From positions 1 to 64,000 of the forward strand of contig JBHEQS010000006.1 of assembly GCA_046530765.1 (NCBI GenBank): DNA of 64,000 nt, in the 5' to 3' direction. The notes under the pieces are model-generated. The model saw only the letters and a program-made list of their open reading frames with translations. It searched no databases and was not told where the DNA came from. The DNA is from Arsenophonus sp046530765. GTDB lineage: Bacteria > Pseudomonadota > Gammaproteobacteria > Enterobacterales > Enterobacteriaceae. Positions 1-9,871 of the stretch are shown here, piece by piece (position 1 is the first letter of the stretch; every line of letters starts with the position of its first letter). The position numbers were made by a program, and so were the translations under genes.

Positions 1-246
1 TAAAGTGTTTATATCTTTATACAATAATTAAAATTTATTTATTTTAAAATTCAGTATTTTACCTTAAAAATATAACAAATAACTTGTATTTTATTATGAG
101 TAAAAACCTAGTTCTTCATATTTAATTTTTTAAATATTTAATATTATTACTTTATTATCATAAAGTAATAATATTAAATAACATTATTATTTTTAATAAT
201 AGGATGCTTTGCAATTAAAATTAAAATTTTATAAGAGGTAATTTGA
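1..246. other. Non-coding spacer downstream of glyS
   Basis: A/T-rich spacer with no supportable ORF. It holds one perfect 21 bp hairpin (listed separately). Nothing else is recognisable. Confidence 0.6.
135..180 (-). terminator. Perfect 21 bp A/T hairpin after glyS
   Basis: Arms 135-155 and 160-180 are perfect reverse complements with a 4-base loop. The hairpin lies 66 nt past the glyS stop codon. It lacks a clean T-run, so it may act as a terminator or as a 3'-end stabiliser of the glyQS mRNA. Its position matches similar hairpins after other genes in this window. Confidence 0.5.
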
Positions 247-2334
247 TTAATTTTTAACTTCTAATGAATTACTTAATAGAGAGATATCTGCTACATGTAA
301 AAATAAATTGCGTAATTTATTCAATAATCTTAAACGATTAATTCTTAACAGTTTATCATTGTCCATAACCATTACATTTTTAAAAAAATTATCAATTACT
401 TCATGCAATGAAGCTAATTCAATTAATGCACTCTGGTATTGTCCAGTAGCAAAAAGAGGTGCTAACTTGTCTTCTAGAACGACTAAATGTTTCGATAATA
501 TTATTTCTTCTGGCGCTTTTAGTAATGTACTAATAACATTTTCATTAAGTATCTCATTTGACTTATTTAAAATATTTATAACTCGTTTGTTGGCTGATGC
601 AAGCGAATTTGCTTCTGGTAAAGTACGAAAGTGAGTAATAGCCTTGACTCGAGCATCAAAATCTGTTGGTCTTGTTGGACGCCTATTTAAAACAGACTTG
701 ATGGTGTCTGTGCGGTATCCACGATTCTGGTACCATGAGCAAAAACGTCTAAGCATAAATTTGATAACATCATCGATAACATTTTTATTGGTTAATTTAT
801 TACCATATAGTTTAGCAGCATAATGAGTTAAAGTTAATAAATCAAGATTATAACTATTTTCAATAATAATACTTAACACTCCAGTTGTTGCTCGTCGTAA
901 TGCAAATGGATCATTATCTCCTTTTGGATGCTGGTTAATACCAAAAATTCCTACCAATGTATCTATTTTGTCAGCTATAGCTAGAGCTGCTGAAACATTA
1001 TTAAAAGGTAATTTATCACCAGAAAAACAAGGTTTATAATGTTCTTTAATTGCAATTGCTACATCTTCTGGTTCACCATCTAATTGAGCATAATGCATTC
1101 CCATAATACCTTGCGTATTAGTAAATTCAAATACCATGTTGGTAATTAAGTCACATTTAGACAATAAAGCAGCTCGAGCAGCATGATTAACATCAGCACC
1201 TATTTTATCTGCTATCCATACAACTAATTTTTTTAATCTATCTGTTTTATCAAGCAATGTACCAAGTTGTTTATGAAATAAAATTGTTTCTAGCTGTGGT
1301 AAATATTCTTCTAAACGCTTTTCGCAATCAGTTTTAAAAAAAAATTCAGCGTCCGTTAATCGCGAATGAATTACCTTTTCATTACCAGAAATGATCTGTT
1401 GAGGATCAGAAGACTCAATATTTGCAACAAAAATAAAATTAGTCATCAAATTTCCAATCTGATCATAAATTGGAAAATACTTTTGATCATATTTCATTGT
1501 GTGAACCAAAGCTTCTAGAGGTAACTTTAAAAATTTTTGTTCAAATTTTGCAGTTAATACAACAGGCCATTCAACTAATGATGTTACTTCTTCTAGTAAA
1601 AAATCAGGCAATTCAACAATACCACCTAATTGTTTTGCTATCTTATTTGCTTCATACTTTATTAAAGTCTTGCGCTCTTCGTAATCAGCAATAACTTTTC
1701 CACACTCATGTAAGATTTCAGGATATTGTTCAGCTGAATAAATAGTTAATTTAGGTTCACCCATAAATCTATGTCCATTAATAATTCGATTACTCTGAAC
1801 ACCTAATACTTCACCTTTTATCAACTTATTGCCTAATAACATAATTAATGTGTGAACAGGACGAACAAATTGTATTTCATTGCTTCCCCATCTCATTAGT
1901 TTTTGAATGATCAACGCATTTAGTGCATTAGATACCATATTTACAAAAATTTCTTCTACGCCGTAGCCTTTTTTAACTGCTTTATAAAATAATGACTCTA
2001 CATTATTAGCAACCAAACATTCATCTTCTTTAATTGGTATTCTGCAACTTATATCCAAATTTTTAGATTCATCTGTCAATTTATCTTTATCATCAAAAAT
2101 ATGACTAATTGTTTTATATCGTTTATTTGTTTTGCTATCAAATTGATCAACAATTAGGTTGTTTACTTTTAATCCCAAACGGCGTGGAGATGCATAAGAA
2201 AGAACTTTTCCATAATAAATATTAGCTTGTTTTAATTGATTTTTAAAATTTTTAGAAAATGATACAGCTAATGAACGAAGAATTTTTGGTGGTAATTCTT
2301 CAGTACCGATTTCAACCAGGAAAGTATTCTGCAT
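247..2334 (-). CDS. glyS: Glycyl-tRNA synthetase beta subunit
   Basis: Beta chain of the bacterial alpha2beta2 glycyl-tRNA synthetase, which attaches glycine to tRNA-Gly in the cytoplasm; the beta chain carries tRNA recognition. The 695-residue product is about the usual enterobacterial length (689). It begins MQNTFLVEIGTEELPP, the conserved GlyS N-terminus, and contains the family stretch around NGHRFMGEP and a C-terminal anticodon-binding part. The ATG start has an AGGA 9 bases upstream. The gene sits 12 bp after glyQ, so the two are co-transcribed. A few A-runs occur but the frame is open throughout. Assignment is secure from sequence and pairing. Confidence 0.97.
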   Translation of the reverse strand: MQNTFLVEIGTEELPPKILRSLAVSFSKNFKNQLKQANIYYGKVLSYASPRRLGLKVNNLIVDQFDSKTNKRYKTISHIFDDKDKLTDESKNLDISCRIPIKEDECLVANNVESLFYKAVKKGYGVEEIFVNMVSNALNALIIQKLMRWGSNEIQFVRPVHTLIMLLGNKLIKGEVLGVQSNRIINGHRFMGEPKLTIYSAEQYPEILHECGKVIADYEERKTLIKYEANKIAKQLGGIVELPDFLLEEVTSLVEWPVVLTAKFEQKFLKLPLEALVHTMKYDQKYFPIYDQIGNLMTNFIFVANIESSDPQQIISGNEKVIHSRLTDAEFFFKTDCEKRLEEYLPQLETILFHKQLGTLLDKTDRLKKLVVWIADKIGADVNHAARAALLSKCDLITNMVFEFTNTQGIMGMHYAQLDGEPEDVAIAIKEHYKPCFSGDKLPFNNVSAALAIADKIDTLVGIFGINQHPKGDNDPFALRRATTGVLSIIIENSYNLDLLTLTHYAAKLYGNKLTNKNVIDDVIKFMLRRFCSWYQNRGYRTDTIKSVLNRRPTRPTDFDARVKAITHFRTLPEANSLASANKRVINILNKSNEILNENVISTLLKAPEEIILSKHLVVLEDKLAPLFATGQYQSALIELASLHEVIDNFFKNVMVMDNDKLLRINRLRLLNKLRNLFLHVADISLLSNSLEVKN

Positions 2335-2346
2335 AATGATATCCTA

Positions 2347-3258
2347 TTAGTTCTTATTTTTACAGATATGAAAACCTCGTATTTTACGAGAGGCATAATA
2401 AGTTTTTGCAACCAATTTAGTTAATGTTCGAATACGCATAATATAACATTGTCGCTCAGTGACAGAAATTGATTTTCGCGCATCTAATAAATTAAATGCA
2501 TGAGCGGCTTTTAAAATGCGTTCATAAGCTGGCAAAGGTAACGGTGTTTCCAGTGTTAATAAATATTGTGCTTCTTTTTCATATTCTTCAAAACGTTTAA
2601 ATAAAAAATCAATATTTGCATATTCAAAATTATAAGTAGATTGTTCAAGTTCATTTTGATAATAAATATCACCATAGGTTGTTTTTCCTAAAGTTCCATC
2701 ATGCCAAAGCAAATCATATACATTATCAACGTCTTGAATATACATAGCTAATCTCTCAAGTCCATATGTGATCTCACTTGTAATTGGTTTACATTCTAAA
2801 CAACCCATCTGCTGAAAATAGGTAAACTGTGTAATTTCCATTCCATTTAACCAAACTTCCCAGCCAAGTCCACAAGCCCCTAAAGTTGGATTTTCCCAGT
2901 TGTCTTCAACAAATCGAACATCATGAATATTAAGATTTAATCCCAATGATCTTAATGAATTAAGATATAACTCTTGAATATTATACGGTGAAGGTTTAAT
3001 AACAACTTGAAATTGATAATAAAGCTGAAGTCGATTAGGATTTTTTCCATATCTTCCATCGCTTGGTCGTCGAGTTGCTTGAACGTAAGCGGCAGCAATA
3101 GGCTCTTGCCCTAGAGCGCGTAAGAAAGTTATCGGATGTGATGTCCCTGCGCCAACTTCCATATCTAATGCTTGAACAATTGCGCATCCTTGTTCAGTCC
3201 AGTAATCTTGCAATGCTAGAATCAATCCCTGAAAAGTTTTAGTGTTAATCTTTTGCAT
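2347..3258 (-). CDS. glyQ: Glycyl-tRNA synthetase alpha subunit
   Basis: Catalytic alpha chain of the tetrameric glycyl-tRNA synthetase, a class II enzyme making glycyl-adenylate. At 303 residues it has exactly the E. coli length. Visible class II features include RRPSDGRYG at residues 63-71, the GLGWEVWLNGMEITQF block starting near 130, and the motif-3-like EITYGLERLAMY at 162-173. It is the first gene of the glyQ-glyS pair. In E. coli this pair lies far from the genes that follow here, so the junction with the lpoB block is a rearrangement. Confidence 0.98.
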   Translation of the reverse strand: MQKINTKTFQGLILALQDYWTEQGCAIVQALDMEVGAGTSHPITFLRALGQEPIAAAYVQATRRPSDGRYGKNPNRLQLYYQFQVVIKPSPYNIQELYLNSLRSLGLNLNIHDVRFVEDNWENPTLGACGLGWEVWLNGMEITQFTYFQQMGCLECKPITSEITYGLERLAMYIQDVDNVYDLLWHDGTLGKTTYGDIYYQNELEQSTYNFEYANIDFLFKRFEEYEKEAQYLLTLETPLPLPAYERILKAAHAFNLLDARKSISVTERQCYIMRIRTLTKLVAKTYYASRKIRGFHICKNKN

Positions 3259-3649
3259 ATTTATATTCGCACTATATATGGATTATACTTTAAAAGTAAT
3301 ATATTACCACTATAAGATTAGTTATTTGACATTTGCACTATTTTATAAAAACGACACAAAGCATTATAAGAAAAATCATTTATAAAAATAAATTTTATTG
3401 CGACATCTAGTTTCTATTTGTTTTTTTTATTTTATATGTATTAATTATAATTATATTATTATAACAGCATCTGTATATGATTATAAATTTTATTGAAATT
3501 TCATATTTTAAGTAGTTTATAATATACTTATGCTTTCAAATCTATTGTAATAAACAAGATTCTATAATTTTATTTAAATATATGAATAAGAATTTAATTA
3601 ATTCGATGCGTAAAACAGATTGCTATTTATACTTTTTAAACAACTCTAC

Positions 3650-3687
3650 ATTATGTATCTTCTTACTTGATAAGAAAGATACATAAT
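3650..3687 (+). terminator. Hairpin followed by T-rich DNA
   Basis: Arms 3650-3661 and 3676-3687 pair perfectly over 12 bp, with extra partial pairing (CTTA/TAAG) inside the loop. T-rich sequence follows on the plus strand. No gene now points into it from the left, so it may be the leftover terminator of a lost plus-strand gene, or simply a folding element. Confidence 0.35.
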
Positions 3688-4342
3688 TTTATATTTTGTA
3701 TACTATCTTTTTATGATATTGGAATTAATCTTTAGAATGATAAATTTATGCGTGCAACTGATCATAAATAATTTTTAAACAATTTGTTGTAATTTTTAAA
3801 AAAAACAAAATTATTTCTATATATTTACTTTCAATAAATAATTAATATTGTTCAATATTTGATTAATAATGATTTATTAAACTTCTGTATTATAAAGATA
3901 AAATCTATATAAAACACTTCATATACATTACTATTATTATAGATAATTTTTCTTGTTGATTTTTTTTGCTTTTTGTATAAAGATAATCTAACTATAATGC
4001 TATAATTAAAAATTAAATCATTTGTTGTATGTTTTTAAAAAAAAATATTTTAAAAATTATCAATATCTTTATTTTTCTACAGAAGTAAAATTTTAATTAA
4101 ATTTATAATTCTATTAAAATGGCAAAAAAAATAAATTTAGTACTAATTATTTTTGAATTTTAATTAATTATTGATTTAGTATAAATACTAACATAAAATT
4201 ATATGTGTGTAACTTGTTTTATATTATTAATTCTTACTCAATGTTATTTAGTAAGAATTTTATTTTATTCAAAGCTTTAATTATTATAAGTTATATATGG
4301 TAGAATAAAATTATAAAATTGCTTATAATATAAGTATTTCTT

Positions 4343-4368
4343 GTAACTTATTATTAATAATAAGTTAC
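4343..4368 (-). terminator. Palindrome directly after lpoB
   Basis: A 26-base perfect palindrome (13+13) begins 1 base past the lpoB stop codon. It is probably the 3' end of the lpoB transcript. No loop bases separate the arms, so a real hairpin would open a few central pairs. Confidence 0.45.
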
Positions 4369-4369
4369 C

Positions 4370-4969
4370 TTATATATTAATATAATAAGATTTTTGTTCA
4401 ATGCTATTTGTTCCAGTCCAAAAGATCTCACCAGTTTGTGCTTTAATTAACTGCATTTCAATTTTATTTTCTTTTTCATTTCCTGAAATTACAGAATAAA
4501 GCACATAATCAGCCTGTACATAACGAGCCAATCCAATAGCTTTACTCCGAGTAACTAAACTATCTTCATGAGATAATCCCAAAGCTTTATGTGCTCTCGA
4601 TATCATATCTTTAGGAACTAATTTAAATAAATTTTTATTATTAATAGCATCAACAATAGAATCTGTTGCTTGCATTAATTGAATTGACATATTAGTATTA
4701 TTTTTCATTGAAGGAATTAATAAAACTTCTCCGTATTTAATACTGTGAGCTTGTACCAATTGATTGATTAAAGGAATGACAGTAGTTAACCAATCTATTT
4801 TTTTTATTTTTGGAAGTTGTGGTACAGTATATAAATAGGTTGATGTTATTGATTTGTCTTTTGGATCATTAGACTTATCTGTAATTGTAACTTCTGATTT
4901 TTTATTAATTATTGATGAGCATCCGATTAATGATAACATTACAATTACAAGTTGAAAAATATATCTCAT
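4370..4969 (-). CDS. lpoB: Outer-membrane lipoprotein activator of PBP1B
   Basis: LpoB (YcfM) is an outer-membrane lipoprotein that reaches through the periplasm and activates the peptidoglycan synthase PBP1B. The product starts with a lipoprotein signal peptide ending in lipobox LIGC, with the lipidated Cys at residue 17. A low-complexity linker follows, then a globular domain with LpoB signatures: KIDWLTTVIPLI, GLSHEDSLVTRSKAIGLAR, ADYVLYSVISG, and QTGEIFWTG near the end. Length is 199 (E. coli 213); the linker is shorter. It follows hinT as in E. coli; ycfL between them is gone. Retention implies a PBP1B-type synthase elsewhere in the genome. Confidence 0.93.
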   Translation of the reverse strand: MRYIFQLVIVMLSLIGCSSIINKKSEVTITDKSNDPKDKSITSTYLYTVPQLPKIKKIDWLTTVIPLINQLVQAHSIKYGEVLLIPSMKNNTNMSIQLMQATDSIVDAINNKNLFKLVPKDMISRAHKALGLSHEDSLVTRSKAIGLARYVQADYVLYSVISGNEKENKIEMQLIKAQTGEIFWTGTNSIEQKSYYINI

Positions 4970-5132
4970 TTATTCTTTTCCTTATGTCCTTTAAATTATA
5001 AGATAAAATAAATAATAAAACCTAATATAAATATTAATATAAATTTCTTAACAATTAAAAATAAATTAATAAAATTGTTGTTATCTATTTATAATTAATA
5101 GATAAACAAAATAATTATTTTAAATTTATCAA

Positions 5133-5483
5133 TTATTTTGCTACTATAGGGCCCAAAGGATGACCTCCCAACAAATGCATATGAATATGAGAAATTTCTT
5201 GACCAGCGTGTTTGTTGCAATTCATAATAAGACGATACCCTTTCTCAGAAATTCCTTCTTGTTTACTGATCTTTGCAGCAACCGTAATCATATGTCCTAA
5301 TGTTTTTTTATGATCAGATTTTACATCATTAATAGTAGCGATTAAAATATTAGGAATAATTAGAATATGGACTGGAGCTTGCGGTTGCTTATCCCTGAAT
5401 GCCGTCACTAGTTTATCTTGATAAACAATGTCAGCAGTGATTTCATGGCGTATAATTTTACTAAAAATTGTTTCTTCTGGCAT
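5133..5483 (-). CDS. hinT: HIT-family purine nucleoside phosphoramidase
   Basis: HinT (YcfF) hydrolyses adenosine phosphoramidates and aminoacyl-adenylates in the cytoplasm. The histidine-triad motif HIHMH is at residues 99-103, inside QEISHIHMHLLGGHPLGP. The N-terminus MPEETIFSKIIRHEI is typical of the enterobacterial protein. At 116 residues it lacks only the last few residues of the E. coli protein (119). It lies 41 bp after ycfH on the same strand; E. coli has ptsG and fhuE between them, and both are absent here without leaving a gap. Probably co-transcribed with ycfH. Confidence 0.96.
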   Translation of the reverse strand: MPEETIFSKIIRHEITADIVYQDKLVTAFRDKQPQAPVHILIIPNILIATINDVKSDHKKTLGHMITVAAKISKQEGISEKGYRLIMNCNKHAGQEISHIHMHLLGGHPLGPIVAK

Positions 5484-5524
5484 AATTTAATCTTTTAATT
5501 TATCTTATGAAGATTACTGGTTTC

Positions 5525-6310
5525 TTAATTGTGTTTAATTGTCAAGTGAAAAAGATCGAAAAAATTTTTAGTAGTAATTTGTGCAATTTCTTCAATATCA
5601 ACCCCTTTTAATTTTGATAAAACCTCTGCAACATTTCTTACATAAGCCGGTTGATTTTCTTGACCACGATAAGGAACTGGCGTCAAGTAAGGAGCATCTG
5701 TTTCAATCAAAATTCTATCCGATGGTACCATACGAGCAATTACTCTAATTTGTTCTGCATTGTGAAATGTTAATATACCAGAAAATGAAATATAAAGTCC
5801 TAAGTTTAATAATGACTTAGCCATCTGTTCATCTCCAGTAAATGAGTGTAAAATTCCACCGCAATTGCCAACTTTTTCTTCTGTCAATATCTTTAATGTA
5901 TCATTTTTAGCTAACCTACTATGTATAATAACTGGTTTATTTAATTCACAACCTATGCGAATATGTTGGCGAAAATATGATTGTTGTAATTTAGTATTCT
6001 CATTTTTATTGAGATAATCTAAACCAGTTTCTCCTAATGCAATAACTTCATTTGATTTTGCTAAACATAGAAATTCATTAAAATTCAATCCATTATGAAG
6101 ATTAAGAGGATGTATACCACACGAAAATCCTATATTGTTATGTTGATTAATATTTTCTTTAATTTTAATAAATCCGGCCAACGTTGAAACAATAGCAAGA
6201 ATATATTTCACATCGTTATCTATTGCTTTTGCAATAACATCATTAATATTTTTATGTTTGTTCTTATAATCTAAACAATCAAGATGACAGTGTGAATCAA
6301 CTAGAAACAT
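5525..6310 (-). CDS. ycfH: TatD-family metal-dependent hydrolase YcfH
   Basis: Member of the TatD amidohydrolase family, expected to be a metal-dependent 3'-5' DNase or related hydrolase. Metal-binding motifs are all present: DSHCHLD at residues 5-11, GETGLDY, IIHSR, LHSFTG and IETDAPYLTP. The gene sits immediately downstream of holB, the position of ycfH rather than tatD in E. coli, and the length (261) agrees with YcfH (265). Spacing to holB is 11 bp, indicating one operon. The precise substrate is not known from sequence. Confidence 0.93.
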   Translation of the reverse strand: MFLVDSHCHLDCLDYKNKHKNINDVIAKAIDNDVKYILAIVSTLAGFIKIKENINQHNNIGFSCGIHPLNLHNGLNFNEFLCLAKSNEVIALGETGLDYLNKNENTKLQQSYFRQHIRIGCELNKPVIIHSRLAKNDTLKILTEEKVGNCGGILHSFTGDEQMAKSLLNLGLYISFSGILTFHNAEQIRVIARMVPSDRILIETDAPYLTPVPYRGQENQPAYVRNVAEVLSKLKGVDIEEIAQITTKNFFDLFHLTIKHN

Positions 6311-6321
6311 AGTGAACTCTT

Positions 6322-7311
6322 TTAATTATATTGATAAAGTGCGCTCTGCCAGTTAATTAGCTGAGATATTAATCGTAATTGCTGATTCAATCCTATCACT
6401 GATATTAGTTGATGGCGACATTTTTGCCATTCAGTTGCACTTTTTAATAAAACATTGGCGGAATTAATGCTAGCCAATTTGATGATTAATAATAATTGAT
6501 CTTGATTAACACAATAATTAACCAATTGTTGTTGATATTTTACTGCATCCAATAAAATACTTATTAGCCATCTAATCCGTTCAATACTGTCTGGTTGATC
6601 CAATTCAGATAGCCAATTGAAAAGCATCTTATTTTCTAAATGCTGCAATAATGATTGAAAAAATTTTTTTCTTTTTATCCAATTCTGTGGCTGTAAAAGA
6701 GATAAGGCTGCAAGAGGTGCACCTGAATTAAGTTTTATAGCTGTTTTAATATCAATTAATGATAACAGTATTTTTTGATTTTTTAACCAGGAAATTGTAG
6801 ATTTACTATCTGGTATAGAGAGATAATAATAAAAACATCTACTGCGTAAAGTACCTAACAAAAATGATGGAGTGCGACACTCTAGAAAAAAATATATATT
6901 ATTAGGTGGGGCTTCTAATGTTTTTAATAATGCATTACTTGCTGCTTCAGTTAATTCTTCAACACAAGAAAACCAAATAACCTTAACACCTCCTTGTTGT
7001 GAGTGAGTAATTAAAATTTTACTTAAATAACGAATATTTTCAATACCTATTGTGTCCTTTCCGTTATCTGCTTTAATTTTATGGTAATCTGGATGAGTTT
7101 CTGCTAACATTAATTGGCAACTGTGGCATACACCACAGCTTTTTATTCCAGATATATTTTGACACATTAGCCAACGACTAATAGCATAAATAAGTGAGTC
7201 ACTTCCCATTCCAACATTGGCATGCAATAGAAACGCATGATGTCCTTTATTTTTATGATAGAATGAAATTATTTGTCTATATGCATAATTTAACCACGGG
7301 TACCAGTTCAT
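6322..7311 (-). CDS. holB: DNA polymerase III subunit delta'
   Basis: Delta' subunit of the clamp-loader complex that opens the beta clamp during replication. The N-terminus MNWYPWLNYAYRQII matches HolB. As in E. coli delta', the nucleotide-binding loop is degenerate (ANVGMGSDS, residues 31-39), so it should not bind ATP productively. Zinc-binding cysteines are at 50, 59, 62 and 65. ALLKTLEAPP and the SRC motif (LRSRC) follow; SRC supplies the arginine finger. Length 329 (E. coli 334). Its ATG overlaps the tmk stop by 4 bp (7308-7311), indicating translational coupling. Confidence 0.96.
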   Translation of the reverse strand: MNWYPWLNYAYRQIISFYHKNKGHHAFLLHANVGMGSDSLIYAISRWLMCQNISGIKSCGVCHSCQLMLAETHPDYHKIKADNGKDTIGIENIRYLSKILITHSQQGGVKVIWFSCVEELTEAASNALLKTLEAPPNNIYFFLECRTPSFLLGTLRSRCFYYYLSIPDSKSTISWLKNQKILLSLIDIKTAIKLNSGAPLAALSLLQPQNWIKRKKFFQSLLQHLENKMLFNWLSELDQPDSIERIRWLISILLDAVKYQQQLVNYCVNQDQLLLIIKLASINSANVLLKSATEWQKCRHQLISVIGLNQQLRLISQLINWQSALYQYN

Positions 7312-7949
7312 TCTAACCTACCTTGAGATATTAACCAATTTGATAATGCATTGCGAATAGTTTTTTTAACAACATTTAATGATTTGTTAGCATTAATTAT
7401 AATAATTGTATTATCTTCATTTGCTAATTCAAGATATTTTTGACGAACTCTTTCAAAAAATAGTAATGACTCTTTTTCTATTCTATCTGGTTTATCGCGA
7501 TATAATGCTCGTCTTAAGCCTAGAGATGGTTCTATGTCAAGATATAAAGTTAGATCTGGTTTAAAATTACCAAGTATATTATTACGCAATGATTCAATTA
7601 ACTTAGACGGCAACCCTCGCCCTCCACCTTGATAAGCTTGCGATGAAAGATCGTGTCGATCGCCGATTACCCATCTTCCATTTGCTAGAGATGGCTTTAT
7701 AATGTTTTCAATTAACTGAATGCGTGCAGCATAAAGTATTAACAGCTCAGCTTTATTAGTTATTTGTTCTTCTAAAATACTGTGCTTAATTAATTGACGC
7801 AATTTCTCTGCTAACGGCGTTCCTCCTGGTTCTCGTGTAAAATCAATTTCAGTTATTCCTACATTATTAAGAATTTCCACAATAGTTTTTATTGCAGTGG
7901 TTTTTCCTGCTCCTTCAAGGCCTTCGATAACTATATAACAACTTTTCAT
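7308..7949 (-). CDS. tmk: Thymidylate kinase
   Basis: Phosphorylates dTMP to dTDP, the last specific step of dTTP supply. The P-loop GLEGAGKTT is at residues 10-18, followed by FTREPGGTPLAEKLR, the DR(H) motif IGDRHDLSSQAYQGGG, and a lid region with RRALYRDKPDR. Length 213 is identical to E. coli Tmk. It begins 1 bp before the end of mltG and overlaps holB by 4 bp, so mltG-tmk-holB-ycfH form a compact operon, all in E. coli order. Confidence 0.98.
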   Translation of the reverse strand: MKSCYIVIEGLEGAGKTTAIKTIVEILNNVGITEIDFTREPGGTPLAEKLRQLIKHSILEEQITNKAELLILYAARIQLIENIIKPSLANGRWVIGDRHDLSSQAYQGGGRGLPSKLIESLRNNILGNFKPDLTLYLDIEPSLGLRRALYRDKPDRIEKESLLFFERVRQKYLELANEDNTIIIINANKSLNVVKKTIRNALSNWLISQGRLE

Positions 7950-8975
7950 TTATTTTTTAATTTTTTTTGCTTTACGATAGTGTTTAATGGCTAGATTATG
8001 ATCATTAAAATTAGTAGTAAAAATATGTTTACCATTACCCATTGAAACAAAATAAAAATAATTAGTTTTATCAGGGTGAGCTGCTGCCTTAATTGAAGCT
8101 CTACCAGGCATAGAAATTGGTGAAGGTGGCAAGCCAACAATTAAGTATGTATTATAAGAACTCTTATTATATAAATCATTACGATAAAGTATACCTCGAT
8201 ATTTATTACCCAAACCATATATAACTGTAGGATCTGCTTGTAATCTCATTTTTTTATTTAATCGATTAATGAATACTGAAGCTATTTTAGGCTTCTCTAT
8301 ATCGCTACCAGTTTCTTTTTCAATAATTGAAGCCATAATTAACATTTCATATGATGTTTTGTATGGCAAATTCTCAGCTCTTTTTTGCCATTCATATTCA
8401 ATAACCATTAGCATTTTCTTATGCGCACGCTTTAATATATCGATATCAGTAACTTTCGCTGTATAATAGTATGTATCTGGATAAAACAATCCCTCTAGTG
8501 ACTTATAAGTTTGTAAATAAACTTGTTTTTTTAGTTTACAAGAAGATTGATTTTTAATAGTTTGTTTCAAATAAGGGGCTTGTCGCAATATTTTTTTCCA
8601 ATCTTCAAAACTAGAACCTTCAATAAATAGCAAACTAAATTGCGTTTCTTTGCTAGCAAAAAACGTTTCTAACATTTTAAGTAAAGACATTCCAATATCT
8701 AATCTATATGTTCCTGCTTTAAATTGTAATAATTGTGGTTTTAATCTCAACAACCATTTAAATTTGCCGCTAGAATTTATTATTTTTTTATTTATTAATA
8801 ATAATTCCAACTCTGCACTTCCTATGCCGGATGGTATAGTAAAAATAGTTGTTTCATGAATATTTATGGCCGTATCACCATAATTTTGTATTTGACGATA
8901 AAATATATAAAAAATATAGATATTAAATATTAACAAAAAAATAATTAAGTACAATATATATCTTACATACTTCAT
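7950..8975 (-). CDS. mltG: Endolytic murein transglycosylase
   Basis: MltG (YceG) is an inner-membrane lytic transglycosylase that cuts nascent glycan strands and sets their length. There is one N-terminal membrane anchor (about residues 7-27), a LysM-like region and the YceG catalytic domain with MASIIEKETG containing the catalytic Glu, then RLQADPTVIYG and the C-terminal HIFTTNFNDHNLAI. Length 341 versus 340 in E. coli. Together with LpoB it shows that an actively built peptidoglycan wall is kept. It directly abuts tmk downstream and follows pabC. Confidence 0.95.
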   Translation of the reverse strand: MKYVRYILYLIIFLLIFNIYIFYIFYRQIQNYGDTAINIHETTIFTIPSGIGSAELELLLINKKIINSSGKFKWLLRLKPQLLQFKAGTYRLDIGMSLLKMLETFFASKETQFSLLFIEGSSFEDWKKILRQAPYLKQTIKNQSSCKLKKQVYLQTYKSLEGLFYPDTYYYTAKVTDIDILKRAHKKMLMVIEYEWQKRAENLPYKTSYEMLIMASIIEKETGSDIEKPKIASVFINRLNKKMRLQADPTVIYGLGNKYRGILYRNDLYNKSSYNTYLIVGLPPSPISMPGRASIKAAAHPDKTNYFYFVSMGNGKHIFTTNFNDHNLAIKHYRKAKKIKK

Positions 8976-9034
8976 TTAATACTTATTTCCTAATATTACA
9001 GTATAAAAAAATTAATATAATGTTAATTTCAAAA

Positions 9035-9871
9035 TTAATTTAATCTTAAACAAAATCTTAAAAGAAAATTAAATAATTCACGAGAATAATAGTTAATTAC
9101 TAGTTTATGTGATTTAATTAGAATTTTGTTGACAGATAATATAGGCATTAAAGCATTAGTAATAATTACTTCATCGTAATGCGACAATATATTATATTTT
9201 TCTCTGATATAAAAAACTTCATAATCAGTATTAGATAAACAAGCAATAACATTTTTACGCATTACACCTTTAACACCAGCGCAATTTAAATTTGGCGTAT
9301 ATATTTTTTTTCCTTTACGAAAAAAAATATTTGCTGCGCAACATCCGATTAATATATCATTTGCATCCTTTACAACAGCCTCATCAACATTCAATAAATC
9401 AATCTGTTGTTTTATTAATATTTGTTCTAATCGGTTCAAATGTTTAATACCAGCTAAATAACGATTATTATTTATTGGTATTGTGCTTAATATTAAATTA
9501 ATACCTGTCTGTCGTTTATTTAAATAAATAGATGGATAATCAGTTAATAAAATAATTATAGTTGCTTTTTTGAATCCTTTAGCACTGTATCCACTGCAAC
9601 CTTCGCCACGACTAATAATAACTTTAATAACCGCTAAATCATTTTTATTAAATTTTGCTATTTTATTTATATTATCATTCAATTTTTCCCAATCTGGTGT
9701 TGGTAAAAACAGTTTTTTAGCACATTTTTGTAATCGATAAATATGATGTGTCAATAAAGCAGGTTTTTGTCTAATAACGCAGATTGTTGTAAAGCATCCA
9801 TCACCAAATTGAACAGCTCTGTCTATTGCAGAGATATTATTTTGTATCTTATCATTAACCCAACAAATCAT
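9035..9871 (-). CDS. pabC: Aminodeoxychorismate lyase
   Basis: PLP enzyme of fold type IV that converts 4-amino-4-deoxychorismate to p-aminobenzoate and pyruvate for folate synthesis. The PLP-lysine region AGIKHLNRLEQILIKQ and the downstream GCCAANIFFRKGK and GVKGVMRKN stretches match PabC. Length is 278 (E. coli 269). It sits upstream of mltG as in E. coli, but the preceding fabF is missing. The C-terminal part (residues 240-278) is Ile/Lys/Asn-rich and less conserved. No strong Shine-Dalgarno is visible at the ATG. Confidence 0.93.
   Translation of the reverse strand: MICWVNDKIQNNISAIDRAVQFGDGCFTTICVIRQKPALLTHHIYRLQKCAKKLFLPTPDWEKLNDNINKIAKFNKNDLAVIKVIISRGEGCSGYSAKGFKKATIIILLTDYPSIYLNKRQTGINLILSTIPINNNRYLAGIKHLNRLEQILIKQQIDLLNVDEAVVKDANDILIGCCAANIFFRKGKKIYTPNLNCAGVKGVMRKNVIACLSNTDYEVFYIREKYNILSHYDEVIITNALMPILSVNKILIKSHKLVINYYSRELFNFLLRFCLRLN

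Larger units (their letters stand above)
3259..4369. other. 1.1 kb empty spacer between glyQ and lpoB
   Basis: No ORF and no recognisable protein remnant in any frame that I could see. It contains a 12 bp hairpin at 3650-3687 and a 26 nt palindrome at 4343-4368. It must hold the glyQS promoter near its left end, but I could not pick one out of the A/T background. Confidence 0.55.

Noticed and set aside
308..634. 108-codon plus-strand frame
   Set aside because: Antisense to the end of glyS; no independent support.
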